Positions 49,060 to 60,971 are shown, numbered from the stretch's first letter. The stretch is DNA of 64,000 nucleotides from Neocallimastix lanati (nom. inval.) (GCA_016946835.1 JACVTC010000003.1:2812501-2876500), one strand, 5' to 3'. The notes: generated by a model from the letters alone, not told the origin. Numbers and translations are program-made.

Positions 49060-52000
49060 ATGGAAATTACTGATATAGATTTATCTAATCGCAGAAAAGA
49101 AAAAGAAAAAGGAAAAGAGGTTAGTGATACAGAACTTGCATCTACTTCCACCTCGCCCATTGAAATTGTTGATATTGATGAAACTGATCATATTATTTCT
49201 AATAATGATGAAAATAGTATTCCAAATAATACATTAAATAAACTCATTAATGAGAAACTAAAAGTAAATAAACTTCCTGGAAACAAAATTCCTAGAGTTC
49301 CAAGAAAGATCCAAATGATAGCTGATCATCTACCTTACAATGTTATTAAAGACTTAAATACTACTAAATGTAATATTACCTTTGGAGAATTATTTGAAGT
49401 ATCACCAAAAATCAGATCTCAAGTTGCAAAAGGTTTAAAGTTAGAAAAAGATTCTATTAAGATAGCCGGTGCCGTTGACAACATTTGTGCTACTACTACT
49501 ATAGTTAATAATCTTGATCACACTTATAAAAGTAAAAACAAAGAACCCAAAGAAGATGATATAGCCATGGTCGACGTTACTGTTGAAGGAGTCAAAGGAA
49601 AAGCATTGATTGATTCTTGTAGTAATTTAAATATTATTACTAATCAATTCCTTAGAAAGTTACCTTCTGTATATGAGCCTATTGGAATCAGTCGTGGAAG
49701 AATCCGACTAGCAACTATTAATGATGATTATTCGGAAGACTATTTAATCAATATTCCTGTACAAATTAATAATTTTCATATGGTTGCTACATGTAGAGTT
49801 ATAGATAAAGAAGATCCTTTCTTTGATATTCTTATTAACTTGAAAACTCAAATAGATCATAAATTGTTTATTCATCCTATTCTTTATAGTCTTTGCCAAT
49901 TTAATGATAATGGATCGGTTGAAGAAATTGCTCCTATAAACAATCAATATGAAAATGAAGAAAAATTAGTTTGTTTTGTAAAAGCTATTTCTAATGAATC
50001 TATTAAGAAAGAACTTAAGAAAATGGAAGGTCTTCCTCCTCGAGAATATATTCATAACGAAAAATTTATCAATACTCTTAATAAAAAGTATCGAGATCAA
50101 ATAATTAAACTTTTAGAAGATAATATAGTTATAATTGCGACCTCTTCTGAAGAATTAACACCTTCGAACTTATCTCCACATAAAATTCACCTTAAACCTG
50201 GTGCTAGGCCAATTAAACAAAAATTTTATAGAATCTCAAAACTAAAAACAGATATTCTTAAAGAAGAACTTACTAAATTAATAAATAAAAGACTTATTGA
50301 ACCATCATATTCAGAATGGTCTTCGCCTGTTGTTCTTGTTCCTAAACCAAATGGTAAATGGAGAATGTGTGTTGACTATAGAAAAGTCAATGATGCTACT
50401 ATAAAAGATTCATATTCTCTTCCAAATATTGATGAAATATTCGATAGTTTAGATGGTGCTATAATATTTACTACAATGGACCTTTACTCCGGATATCATC
50501 AAATACTTATGGATGAAGAAAGCGTTGAAGTTACCAGTTTTACCACAAAATTCGGAAATTATCAATTCAAAGTCATGCCTTTCGGACTTACTAACGCTCC
50601 AGCAACTTTCCAACGTGAGATGAACAAAATTCTTTTTCCTTTCATTGGTGATTTTGTTTTCAACTTCATTGACGATATCCTTATATACTCAAAATCTTTA
50701 GAAGAACACCTCGAACATATTGCTAAAGTACTCGCTGTTTTCAAAGAACACAAACTTAAAATCAATATTGAAAAATGTTCGTTTATGCAAACAGAAGTTG
50801 AAGTCCTCGGTCACAAAGTATCTGCACAAGGTCTGAGCCCTCTTGATAGCAAGATTGAATCAATTAAAAATTGGAAACCTCCTTCAAACCTCCATGAATT
50901 ACGGTCTTTCCTAGGGGCGATAGGATATTATCGAGACTTCATCGATAAATATGCTCGAATAACAGCTCCTCTTTGCAAATTGTTAAGAAAAGATGTTGAA
51001 TTCCGATGGAATAAAGAGCAAAATGATAGCTTTAATATACTTAAAGAAAAATTAATGAATGCACCAATATTAAAATTTCCATGCTTCGAGAAAGAATTTA
51101 TTATTCGAACGGATGCATCGTATGATGGCATTGGTGGTGTCCTATTACAAAAAGATGATGAAACGAAAAAAGAGCATCCTGTACACTATATAAGTAGAAC
51201 ATTAACTAAACATGAAAGAAATTACGGAATTACAGATCTAGAAGGAACTGCTCTATTTTATTGCTTAACAAAATTTAAACCTTATATTATGGGAAATCCC
51301 ATTAAAACAATAATCTATACTGACCATAAACCCTTAGTAGGATTATTCAACAAGAAAGAACCAACAAGTGCTCGACAAACCAGATGGTGTTTAGCTGTAA
51401 ATCTTTTAGGTGTAGAAATTCGATATGAACCTGGCAAAAAGAATGTTGTAGCTGATGCTCTTTCTCGAATGAAAAGTATAAATGATAAGAAAATATTGGC
51501 AACAAAACTCTCTTCAAAAGTTGATGAATCTTTATTATCTAAAGTTGTAAAAGAATTTATGGAAGAAAAATTTACAACAATTGATGGAATTGAATACTTT
51601 ATAGATGGAAATACTTATAGGAAATTAATCACTGATACTAATGAAAAGGTCAAACTCATTCTTGAAGCTCATGGCATAGGACATGAAGGATATAATAAAA
51701 CTTACCAACGATTACGAAAAAGTTACTATTGGAACAACATGGTAAATGATATTAAAAGAATTATTTCAAAATGCGAACAATGTCAATCAAATAGACCCAA
51801 AGCATACCCAGAACCAACAGAAGATATTCCTACAGAAGTTGAAGGACCTTTCACACATTTAGGTTTAGATATAATTGGACCTCTAGAGAAAACATCAAAC
51901 AATAATAAATATATTTTAGTAATCGTGGACTATTTTACTAAATGGGTAGAGGCCGAGCCAACTGAAAATGTAACTTCAAAAGATGTAATAAAATTTTTAA

Positions 52001-52689
52001 TTAATGTATTCTCTCGTCATGGTGTGCCTCAAACAATTACAACTGATAATGGTGTTCAATTCAATTCGGATATGACAAAAATGTTCCTAGATCTTTATGA
52101 TGTGTATGTGAGGTTCAGTACAACTTATCATCCAGAAACGAACGGTCTTACAGAAAACCGAAATAAAGAAATTGGAAAACTACTTAGACTTTTAGGAAAT
52201 AAACAAAAAGAATGGGACGAAGTCTTACCTTCCGCTTTATGGGCTCTTCGTACAACCAAAAATTCGGTTACTAATCACTCTAGCTTTGAATTTGTTTATG
52301 GACGAGAAGACCAACAACCCTTTGACATAGCTGCTAGACCAACTAAAAGTGTAAACAAATCTTCGGATGAAATCCTATTGGAAAAATTTGTCAATCACTA
52401 TTTATGGACTATGGAAGCTGCGGCCAATATCAAAAATGCAAATAAATACTGGGCTACTCGTAGAGAACAAAAGAATAGTATGAATCAGGCCAAAAGAATA
52501 AAACCTGGTGATTTAGTCTTAGTAAGGAATTTTACTCGAACCAAGTTAGAACCATATTTTGTTGGACCACTCCAAGTAATTAAGAAACAATTCAACACAG
52601 TAACATTGGCCGATCCTAAGTCGGGTATACAAATGAACCGCAATGTTCACTTAAAGAACATAATCAAGTTTAACTCAGCTTCTGTATAG
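49060..52689 (+). CDS. Element G Pol: protease, RT, RNase H, integrase
   Basis: 1209 codons. Retropepsin-like domain GKALIDSCSNLNIITNQFL (active-site triplet DSC instead of the usual D-T/S-G) near residue 184, then [71 protein letters not shown] (FIDD for YIDD). RNase H: IRTDASYDGIGGVLLQ, YTDHKPLVGLF, VVADALSRM. Integrase: HHCC (HGIGHEGYNKTY, CEQCQ), catalytic D-D-E (LGLDIIGPLE, TTDNGVQFNS, LTENRNKEIGKLL) and the GPL module. No chromodomain; it ends shortly after NRNVHLKNI, just before the LTR. The frame from protease on is intact. Confidence 0.9.
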   Translation: MEITDIDLSNRRKEKEKGKEVSDTELASTSTSPIEIVDIDETDHIISNNDENSIPNNTLNKLINEKLKVNKLPGNKIPRVPRKIQMIADHLPYNVIKDLNTTKCNITFGELFEVSPKIRSQVAKGLKLEKDSIKIAGAVDNICATTTIVNNLDHTYKSKNKEPKEDDIAMVDVTVEGVKGKALIDSCSNLNIITNQFLRKLPSVYEPIGISRGRIRLATINDDYSEDYLINIPVQINNFHMVATCRVIDKEDPFFDILINLKTQIDHKLFIHPILYSLCQFNDNGSVEEIAPINNQYENEEKLVCFVKAISNESIKKELKKMEGLPPREYIHNEKFINTLNKKYRDQIIKLLEDNIVIIATSSEELTPSNLSPHKIHLKPGARPIKQKFYRISKLKTDILKEELTKLINKRLIEPSYSEWSSPVVLVPKPNGKWRMCVDYRKVNDATIKDSYSLPNIDEIFDSLDGAIIFTTMDLYSGYHQILMDEESVEVTSFTTKFGNYQFKVMPFGLTNAPATFQREMNKILFPFIGDFVFNFIDDILIYSKSLEEHLEHIAKVLAVFKEHKLKINIEKCSFMQTEVEVLGHKVSAQGLSPLDSKIESIKNWKPPSNLHELRSFLGAIGYYRDFIDKYARITAPLCKLLRKDVEFRWNKEQNDSFNILKEKLMNAPILKFPCFEKEFIIRTDASYDGIGGVLLQKDDETKKEHPVHYISRTLTKHERNYGITDLEGTALFYCLTKFKPYIMGNPIKTIIYTDHKPLVGLFNKKEPTSARQTRWCLAVNLLGVEIRYEPGKKNVVADALSRMKSINDKKILATKLSSKVDESLLSKVVKEFMEEKFTTIDGIEYFIDGNTYRKLITDTNEKVKLILEAHGIGHEGYNKTYQRLRKSYYWNNMVNDIKRIISKCEQCQSNRPKAYPEPTEDIPTEVEGPFTHLGLDIIGPLEKTSNNNKYILVIVDYFTKWVEAEPTENVTSKDVIKFLINVFSRHGVPQTITTDNGVQFNSDMTKMFLDLYDVYVRFSTTYHPETNGLTENRNKEIGKLLRLLGNKQKEWDEVLPSALWALRTTKNSVTNHSSFEFVYGREDQQPFDIAARPTKSVNKSSDEILLEKFVNHYLWTMEAAANIKNANKYWATRREQKNSMNQAKRIKPGDLVLVRNFTRTKLEPYFVGPLQVIKKQFNTVTLADPKSGIQMNRNVHLKNIIKFNSASV

Positions 52690-52712
52690 CTTGAGTCTTA
52701 GCGAGGGCATCT

Positions 52713-53637
52713 TGTTAAGGAATGAACAAATAATGTTAATTTTATTATTTTTCATAAAAATAACTTAACCACTAAAATTAAATTATTTATTTCCTTACTT
52801 GGGGAACTTTCTTATGTTCTATTACTGCCAAATTATTACTAATATTAAATTTATTATTATTAATATAAATTCTTTATTAATATCAATACTTTATTATTAA
52901 AATTAATACTATATTATTAATATCAATATTATTATCAATATCTAGTTTTATTAATATGATTTATTCTATCAATATTTTATTATTAAAGAAAATTTTATTT
53001 TACAAATATTACTAATACAGATTATTTATTATTAATAAAAATTAATATAATTAATAATGATTTAAAAATATTTTACTTAAATCCATGATCCTTGTCATTA
53101 AAATTAGTAATACTTCCTTCCAAAATACACCCTATTTATAATAAGATTAATAATAGATAATAATCTAAAATACTTTTATTTAAAAATAGTTTAAAATTAA
53201 ATAATACTCTATTACTAATAGTTCTGTAAAAGTAATAAAATTATTTTTAAAATATATTATCACTACAATTAATAATAAATAGTTTAGAATTTAATAATAT
53301 ATAATAATTATTTATTATAATAGAATAGATTATGAATTTATAATTTAAATACAATTCAAACATGTAACCCTAAGATATTCTAAAGAAATGGCTTGACCAT
53401 TTCTAACGATAAAAAAAAATATAAATAGATGAGAAAATTGTATTTTAGAAAAATAATCTGAAGAAAAAAATATAATCTTATTAAAGAAATTAATTTATTT
53501 TTAGTTTTTAATTGAATAATTTTTATTAAATAAATAAATAAAATATTTTAAAAAAAAAGATATATTTTAATTTTTAATTTTTTTTTATTTTAGTGTTTAT
53601 TTCTATATTTATTATTATTCTGTCCCGAACCTCAACA
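52713..53637 (+). repeat. G 3' LTR
   Basis: 925 bp. Starts TGTTAAGGAATG behind the purine-rich AGCGAGGGCA, ends CTCAACA at 53637. TATAAATAG at 53420-53428. GATA (53638-53641) follows, then the H LTR. Confidence 0.92.
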
Positions 53638-53641
53638 GATA

Positions 53642-54253
53642 TGTTACGAAACAATATTATATATTAATAATTTTTAAAGTCAGAAAAATATTATCTTATA
53701 TTTTATATTTTTATTATTAAATTTATTATTTTATATTTTATATTTTTATTATTAAATTTATTATTTTATATTTTATATTTTTATTATTAAATTTATTATT
53801 TTATATTTTATATTTTTATTATTAAATTTATTATTTTATATTTTATATTTTTATTATTAAATTTATTATTTTATATTTTATATTTTTATTATTAAATTTA
53901 TTATTTTATATTTTATATTTTTATTATTAAATTTATTATATATTTATATATATATAATTATGTTATATTAAGAATAATATTAAAAATGATTAATTAGAAA
54001 AATATTTTTAACCAATTAAATTTATATATTGAACTATAAAAAGACAAATGTAAAAGAAATAATTTTAAAAACTCTCTCTTAAAAATTTTAAAAGAAATAA
54101 AACAATAAAAATAACAGTAAGTCTTAAGAAGTGTCGGTTTTGATTTTGTTTGTGTTATTTGTTGTTCTTGGTTTATTTTTAGGAGTTATAAATATTAATT
54201 GTTATGAATATACAGTTCAGAATTATTAAATAATATTTTAAAATCCTGTACCA
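53642..54253 (+). repeat. H 5' LTR with seven 35-bp repeats
   Basis: 612 bp. Starts TGTTACGAAACAAT, ends CCTGTACCA. Bases 53697-53941 hold seven copies of a 35-bp A/T unit (TTATTTTATATTTTATA, then TTTTTATTATTAAATTTA). TATAAAAAG at 54035-54043. Confidence 0.88.
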
Positions 54254-54261
54254 TAAAATTT

Positions 54262-54277
54262 TGGCGAGCTATGCAGG
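54262..54277 (+). promoter_or_regulatory. H tRNA primer binding site
   Basis: TGGCGAGCTATGCAGG, 8 nt after the LTR (spacer TAAAATTT). It is the complement of a tRNA 3' end. The spacing resembles G (7 nt) and J (7 nt); J has nearly the same spacer, AATTTTA. Confidence 0.7.
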
Positions 54278-54351
54278 ACCAATATTTGAATTGTATGAAA
54301 AGTAATAATTAATAATTTATAATAGGTAATTAGATAGTAACATTAATTAAA

Positions 54352-54354
<3 letters not shown>

Positions 54355-54390
<36 letters not shown>

Positions 54391-54736
54391 TTTTGTGAAA
54401 CCATAATTAGAATTTGATTGATAGAGAAAGATATAATAGATATTATATATAGTAATAATAAATAGTAATAGTAATAATAAAAAAAAAAAAAATAAAATAA
54501 AATAAATAGTGATAATAAATAGTGATAATAAATAGTGATAAAAAAATAGTGATAATAAATAGTGATAATAAATAGTGATAATAAATAGTGATAATAATAA
54601 GTATCAATATAGTAATAGTAATAATAAAAATAATATAATAAAAAGAATAATAAAAAGTAATAGGAATAATATAGGTTTAATAAACAAATAATATTATTAT
54701 AAATAAATCAATAAAATAAGTAAATAATAATTAGAA
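54355..54736 (+). repeat. H leader: A run and AATAAATAGTGAT tandem repeats
   Basis: An A run of about 32 at 54355-54386, a second at 54480-54492, then about eight 12-13-bp units (AATAAATAGTGAT) at 54505-54597 and AT-rich sequence up to the gag start codon. Confidence 0.85.
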
Positions 54737-55660
54737 ATGAAAATATTAGAATTAGAAAAATTATTACCAAGAATTAACGAAGACACTAATGAAGTTGATA
54801 CCTGGTACGATGAATTTACTAGACTGATGGCCCTTGCAGATATAACAAGCCAAAAGAGTGTCTATACTTGGGCTCTCGAATCCGTTGATGGAAAACTGAG
54901 AGGAGCAATCCAAGAACTACACGAAGAAGACTCTCAGGAATATCCATCCATCAAAGAAATCAAAAAGGTTTTAGAAGAAAAGTTGAGAATAACCCCACAG
55001 GAAAAGTGTAAAAGGCTCCAACAATTAAGAATTCAAAAAGGAGAATCAATCTCAAACTTCAACTGGCGATACAAGAAGCTGTATGATAGTTTATCTAAAT
55101 TTTACCAGACATTCATCACTGTGGATGACTATGTAGAGTCTATAAAATTCAGGCCCTATGCAAGATCCCAAGTCATCACACAAAGATGCGAAGACCTAGA
55201 AGAAGCTTTTGAGGAAGCCGAACTAGCTGAACGAGCTGAAATCAACAAGACTTCCTCAAGAAGTACAGCTACCGTAATGACTACTTTATTTAATAATAAT
55301 TCCTTTTATCGAGAAAATGTCCACCCATTCAGGAAATTTGGAAGTACCAATCTAAATTCATATTATTATTCACAGAATCACAACCGAAATCCAAGAAATG
55401 ATTCTGCTAAGGATTCTGACTATAGGAGAAAAATTCATAATATACAGTCAAACCCATTAATTAACGATTTACCCAATTCTTCTAGTTATGAGAAGAATAT
55501 GAAATTCCATAACCTCCCTAACACATCCATCAAAAGATCAACGGTTTGCTATAGGTGTGGATTACAAGGACATTATTATCGTCATTGCCCCTATTCCTTC
55601 AAAGAACTTGCTGAAATGGAGGAACGTAAACAAAATAATCAAGCTCCTTTAAACCTATAG
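54737..55660 (+). CDS. Element H Gag
   Basis: 307 residues from ATG 54737 (MKILELEKLLPRINEDT). Capsid-like all-helical region: VDTWYDEFTRLMALADI, ESVDGKLRGAIQELHEED, KCKRLQQLRIQKGESISNF, NWRYKKLYDSLSKFYQ. A Ser/Asn-rich linker and a CCHC knuckle CYRCGLQGHYYRHC near residue 272. It ends NNQAPLNL at TAG. The slippery heptamer lies three codons before the stop. J (61463-62128) encodes a related Gag. Confidence 0.88.
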   Translation: MKILELEKLLPRINEDTNEVDTWYDEFTRLMALADITSQKSVYTWALESVDGKLRGAIQELHEEDSQEYPSIKEIKKVLEEKLRITPQEKCKRLQQLRIQKGESISNFNWRYKKLYDSLSKFYQTFITVDDYVESIKFRPYARSQVITQRCEDLEEAFEEAELAERAEINKTSSRSTATVMTTLFNNNSFYRENVHPFRKFGSTNLNSYYYSQNHNRNPRNDSAKDSDYRRKIHNIQSNPLINDLPNSSSYEKNMKFHNLPNTSIKRSTVCYRCGLQGHYYRHCPYSFKELAEMEERKQNNQAPLNL

Positions 55661-55682
55661 ATGGGAGAAGGGAAACTCCCAT
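55648..55682 (+). promoter_or_regulatory. H programmed -1 frameshift signal
   Basis: TTTAAAC (55648-55654) in the Gag frame as T TTA AAC, a classic retroviral slippery site. A 6-nt spacer includes the TAG stop. Then a 7-bp hairpin: ATGGGAG (55661-55667) with CTCCCAT (55676-55682), 8-nt loop. After a -1 slip the reading is TTT AAA CCT ATA GAT GGG, which is the open pol frame. Confidence 0.85.
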
Positions 55683-58600
55683 AAATCAAACCCGAAGTCA
55701 GAACTCTAGTCCTGAAGTCAATACGAAAGTCATCGCTGTAGCCACTCGAAAGAACAACCTCTCATCCATAAGATTGGAAAAACCGTATAACAAAAAGGAC
55801 AATATAAAGTCTCTCAAAGATAACCCTGTTCGAATAAATGTACCAAATAACAACCGAAATAATAGAAGTGTGACACAAGAAGATACTGAAATGAAAGAAG
55901 TTGAAGAAATTACAATCAATAATCACAAGGAAGTCGAAGAAACTGATCCCTCTGTTATAGTCCAACCATCCATCACGAATAATACTGAGAAGCTAGAAGA
56001 AATCGATGTTTCAGTAATAGCCAATCCATCCATCAACAAATCTAAACGACTAGCTACCAAGGAAAGAGAAGAAGAAATTATACAGGATGCAGAAACAAAC
56101 AATAAAAAAGGTATACAGCGACATAAAGAAACAAAAACAGATGATGAAGTTCAAGAACTACCCAGCACCCGATTACGCAAGAAGAAAGAAGATACTCCCA
56201 CTATGCTAGCTTCTCCTAAGAAGATTACATTACTCCATGGAAAGAAGAGCTATGACATATCAGACGATCTAACTAAATTAACTGCAAATATCTCTATTGC
56301 ACAACTCTTAGATATAAGCCCAAGGCTGAGATCCGAGCTCACTAAAGCTTTAAAATTAAAAAGCCCTGAACTAGTTGAAGAAAACCCAGAAAAAGTTATG
56401 ATGTCCGCGTTGACGAGGGATGATGTAGCTACTGCAGAATGTATTGTTGATAATGTTAAAGGAGTCGCCTTTTTGGATACTTGCGCTAGTATAAACATCA
56501 TCACTAGATCTTTCCTCAACAAATTAAAGAATGTTACTCCATCAGGCTTCTTTGATGATAATATTATACAAATATTCTCTAGCAAAAATATAATAACGGA
56601 AACGTGTAATCTGAGAGTCCAATTTGGTAACGTTCTCATTCAAGACAACTTCCGTATTATCGATCATGACATTCAAATCTTCGATATCTTAATAGGTTAT
56701 CGTACCTTCAAAGATAACAATCTATTTATTAATCCTATTGACAATTTTTTGTGTCGAATGAATGAAGACGAAGAATGGTATAGAATCACACCACTACACA
56801 AATACAATTCTAACGACCCTAATAAAAATAATACTTCTAAAGAAAACTCATCTAACAGTGATTCTCTCTTGTTCTGTTTAATTACGAAATGTGATGATAA
56901 CAATAATAAAGAGAAAACAAATCAAATGAATTCTGGAACTGATCCCACTATCGATGACAAAAAATCAAATATTATTCAAAAAATTATTAAAGAATCTCCA
57001 AAGGATAGCCGCCTTAAAGTTATCAAGTTATTTCGGAACTTTAAAGCTATTCTCGCTACTAGAATTGAAGAACTTGGTCCAACTAAGCTCCTTCCTCATA
57101 ATATCACACTGGTGGAGAATGCCAAACCAATTAAACAGAAGTGTTATCGCCTATCGAAGGTCCAAGCGAAGGCTCTTAAAGAAGAAATTACTAAACTCTT
57201 GAAGAATAAACTAATTGTTCCTTCCAACTCGCCCTGGTCCTTTCCCGTGATACTTGTTTTAAAGAAGAACAAAAAGTGGAGACTCTGTATCGATTATAGG
57301 AAGCTCAATAATGTTACCATCAAAGATGCATATGCTCTACCTGTAATCGATGAAATATTATTTTCTATTGGAAACTCAGTTAAATACTTTACAACAATCG
57401 ATTTATTCTCTGGCTTTCACCAAATCCCAATGAATGAAACCGACATCCCCAAAACCAGTTTCACTACCATGTACGGGAACTACCAATTTTTGGTCATGCC
57501 CTTTGGACTATGTAATGCTCCAGCTACGTTCCAAAGGGAGATGAATAGAATCTTTTTTCCATTAATAGGTGTTTGTATGTTTGTGTACATTGACGATCTT
57601 GTTATTTTCTCTAAGTCTTTTGATGAACACATAAATGATATTATTAAGGTCTTCACAATTATTCGTGACAATGGCTTAAAGATTAATTTCAATAAATGTC
57701 ACTTCTTCAAACAAAAGGTCGAATTATTAGGGCATACTATCTCTACTCAAGGCATCTCTCCAATTGACGCGAAGGTTGAAGTCATCTCTAACTGGTTAGC
57801 CCCCAAGAATGTAAAACAATTACAATCCTTTCTTGGAGCCATTGGCTATTATCGTAAATTTATCCACAACTACTCATCCATCGCCAAACCACTATACAAA
57901 CTGCTTAAAAAAGGTATCTCTTTCGAATGGACGTCTGCACAAGAAGAAAGCTTCCAATCTCTTAAGGATAAACTCCTCTCTGCGCCAATTCTCCAAATGC
58001 CCGACTTCGATAAACCATTTTTAATTCGAACTGATGCTTCTTATGCTGGTATTGGAGGGGTACTTCTTCAAAAAGATGACAACAATGTCGAAAAGCCAAT
58101 ACATTACGTAAGTCGTTCTCTTAAGCCGGAGGAGGTTAATTATGGTATCACTGACCTCGAAGGCACCGCAGCTACATATTGCGTGAATAAATTCAAATCC
58201 TATATTTCTGGTAGTAAATTCAATACAGTATTATACACAGACCACAAACCTTTGGTTGGTCTTTTTAAAAACAAAGAACCCAACAACGCACGACAAACAC
58301 GTTGGATTATACTTCTCTCAATGCTGAACGTCAAAGTAATGTATGAACCAGGAAAGAAAAACGTAGTAGCAGATGCTCTTTCTCGTATGGAAACCGTAAA
58401 CTACAAACCAATCACCGCTTTAGTTACAAATCCTTCAACAATTAACATCACCGAAGACAATAGTTTACTCGGTAAATTTAAAGAAAACTTTATTACAATA
58501 GAAAATGAGAAATACTATATGGATAAAGAATCTCAAAACTTAAGGAAGATAATTGAAAATAATAATGACAAAATAGATCTAGTATTAAAGGCTCACGGAG

Positions 58601-59634
58601 TAGGTCATGAGGGCGTATTCAAGACGTACAATAGACTAAAACGTGACTATTACTGGATTAACATGATTTTGGATGTTAAATATATAGTATCAACTTGCCA
58701 TAGATGCCAGATCTTTATACCACAGAGGACTAACAACCAAACCGAAGACATCCCAACAAAACCCGGACTCCCTTTCACGAAGGTTGGATTAGATATAGTC
58801 GGACCATTACCAAGGTCAACAAAAGGAAATTTATATATCATAGTCTTAGTTGATTACCTCACGAAGTGGGTTGAAGCTGAGGTTACTGATAAAATTGAAT
58901 CTGACAATGTTATATCCTTTCTTTCTAAGGTCTTTGCTCGTCATGGAATCCCAGAAATACTTGTGACAGACAACGGTCCGCAGTTCCGTTCAGATAAAAC
59001 AAAGTCTTTTCTTGATTTATACGGAGTATATGTTCACTTTACCAGTACATATCACCCGGAATCCAATGGAGAAGTCGAAAATAGAAATAAAGAAATAGGT
59101 AAATATTTAAGATTACTATGTAATAACAATCAAGAAATATGGGATGATATGTTACCAAGTGCACTTTGGGCTTTACGCACTTGCAAAAACGAAACAACAA
59201 AGTTTTCCAGCTTCGAATTGCTTTACGGTAGACGCGACTTACAACCATTCGAGCTAATGGTTAACCTAGATAAGAAAGAAGATTACGAAAGCAAAGATGA
59301 ATTCCTCATTAGACGATTTACAAAACATTATAAATGGATCAACGAAGCCGTTAAGAATATCGAAACCGCGAATAAACTTTGGGAAGACCGCCGTAAACAA
59401 ATGAAGAGACTTAGGGCAAATTACAATCCAGGTGACTTAGTAATGGTAAAACTCATCAATAGAAGAAAATTAGACCCATTTTTTGTTGGACCCATGAAGA
59501 TCATTAAAAAACAATTCAATACTGTTACTCTTTGCGACCCAATCACAAACCAAATTGCTGATCGCAACGTTCATTTAAAAAACATAGTTCCATACCGACT
59601 TTGCGAGATAGAGACTTCAAGGGACGAAGTCTGA
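55655..59634 (+). CDS. Element H Pol: protease, RT, RNase H, integrase
   Basis: Expressed by -1 frameshift from Gag. The frame is open across the Gag stop (PIDGRRETPINQ) with no ATG near its start. Charged linker, then a retropepsin-like domain (GVAFLDTCASINIITRSFL, active-site DTC; FDILIGYRTFKD). RT: SPWSFPVILVLKKNKKWRLC, FTTIDLFSGFHQI, VMPFGLCNAPATFQ, VYIDDLVIFS. RNase H: IRTDASYAGIGGVLLQ, YTDHKPLVGLF, VVADALSRM. Integrase: HHCC (HGVGHEGVFKTY, CHRCQ), D-D-E (VGLDIVGPLP, VTDNGPQFRS, EVENRNKEIGKYL), GPM module. It ends soon after NRNVHLKNIV with no chromodomain. No internal stops, so H may be competent apart from its damaged 3' LTR. The nearest relative here is G. Confidence 0.9.
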
Positions 59635-59652
59635 ACTTAGGAGACGGCATCA

Positions 59653-60971
59653 TGTTACGAAACAATATTATATATTATTAATTTTTAAAGTCAGAAAAAT
59701 ATTATCTTATTGTAAAAATGTTCCTTATGGAGCAGATTACAATTACGAAAAAAACAAAAAAAACAACAAAAACAACACTATCAATAACAATACTCTAATG
59801 AAATTTATTTTTTAAAAAAAATTCTTTTATTAATCACTTTATTACTTTATTATAAATATTCTTTTTATTAGTTATTAACTGCAAAATAGTTAATAACAAC
59901 TACATTTTTTTTAGAATAATTTTACATGTATTTATATTTTTTCTTAATTATATTATAATATACTATTTCTATTTATTTAAACATATATTCAATATAAAAT
60001 AAACAAAAACTAATCTAAAATTAAATAAAGTTATAAAAAAACTAAAACTAATTCAATAAGCTTTTTATTCAATTTGTTTTGACTCAAATTGAATAAGTTC
60101 TTATTTATTATTTATTTATTATTCTTTTATTATTAATACTATTAATTATATATTACTATTTAATTTTTATGATTATTAAACTAAACTAAAATTAAACTAA
60201 ACTAAAATTAAACTAAACTAAAATTAAACTAAACTAAAATTATTAAAATATTTTATTACTAAATTTTAGGTTATTTAAAAATTAATTTTATATTTTTAAA
60301 TTTATATATTATATGAAATATAAATTTATTATTAATTTTCATAAATCAATTAATTTCATAAATTAATATATTTTACATAATTTAATGCATTAGCATTATT
60401 TTGTAAACGTGAATTACATTAAATAATTTAATGTACAAAATAAATTAATTAATGTACTAAAGATATTGATCATATCTTTACACTTATATTTTATATTTTT
60501 ATTATTAAATTTATTATTTTATATTTTATATTTTTATTATTAAATTTATTATTTTATATTTTATATTTTTATTATTAAATTTATTATTTTATATTTTATA
60601 TTTTTATTATTAAATTTATTATTTTATATTTTATATTTTTATTATTAAATTTATTATATATTTATATATATATAATTATGTTATATTAAGAATAATATTA
60701 AAAATGATTAATTAGAAAAATATTTTTAACCAATTAAATTTATATATTGAACTATAAAAAGACAAATGTAAAAGAAATAATTTTAAAAACTCTCTCTTAA
60801 AAATTTTAGAAGAAATAAAACAATAAAAATAACAGTAAGTCTTAAGAAGTGTCGGTTTTGATTTTGTTTGTGTTATTTGTTGTTCTTGGTTTATTTTTAG
60901 GAGTTATAAATATTAATTGTTATGAATATACAGTTCAGAATTATTAAATAATATTTTAAAATCCTGTACCA
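59653..60971 (+). repeat. H 3' LTR, interrupted, five 35-bp repeats
   Basis: Starts TGTTACGAAACAAT at 59653 and ends CCTGTACCA at 60971. The F-type solo LTR plus its 5-bp duplication take up 777 bp, leaving 542 bp. That is 70 bp (two repeat units) shorter than the 5' LTR. Confidence 0.88.
59711..60482 (-). repeat. Solo LTR of element F family
   Basis: 772 bp, the reverse complement of the F LTR (plus strand starts TGTAAAAATGTTCC, ends CATATCTTTACA). Flanked by CTTAT at 59706-59710 and 60483-60487, a perfect 5-bp target duplication. Its identity to F is very high, so an F-type element moved and was excised to a solo LTR recently. Confidence 0.92.

Larger units (their letters stand above)
53642..60971 (+). 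mobile_element. Element H: Ty3/gypsy element, coding frames intact
   Basis: LTRs at 53642-54253 and 59653-60971 (the latter holds an F-type solo LTR). GATA precedes the 5' LTR (53638-53641, shared with G's right flank) and follows the 3' LTR (60972-60975). Gag and Pol are uninterrupted and linked by a -1 frameshift signal. The LTRs differ in the copy number of a 35-bp repeat, so H is older than G, which inserted next to it. Confidence 0.9.
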
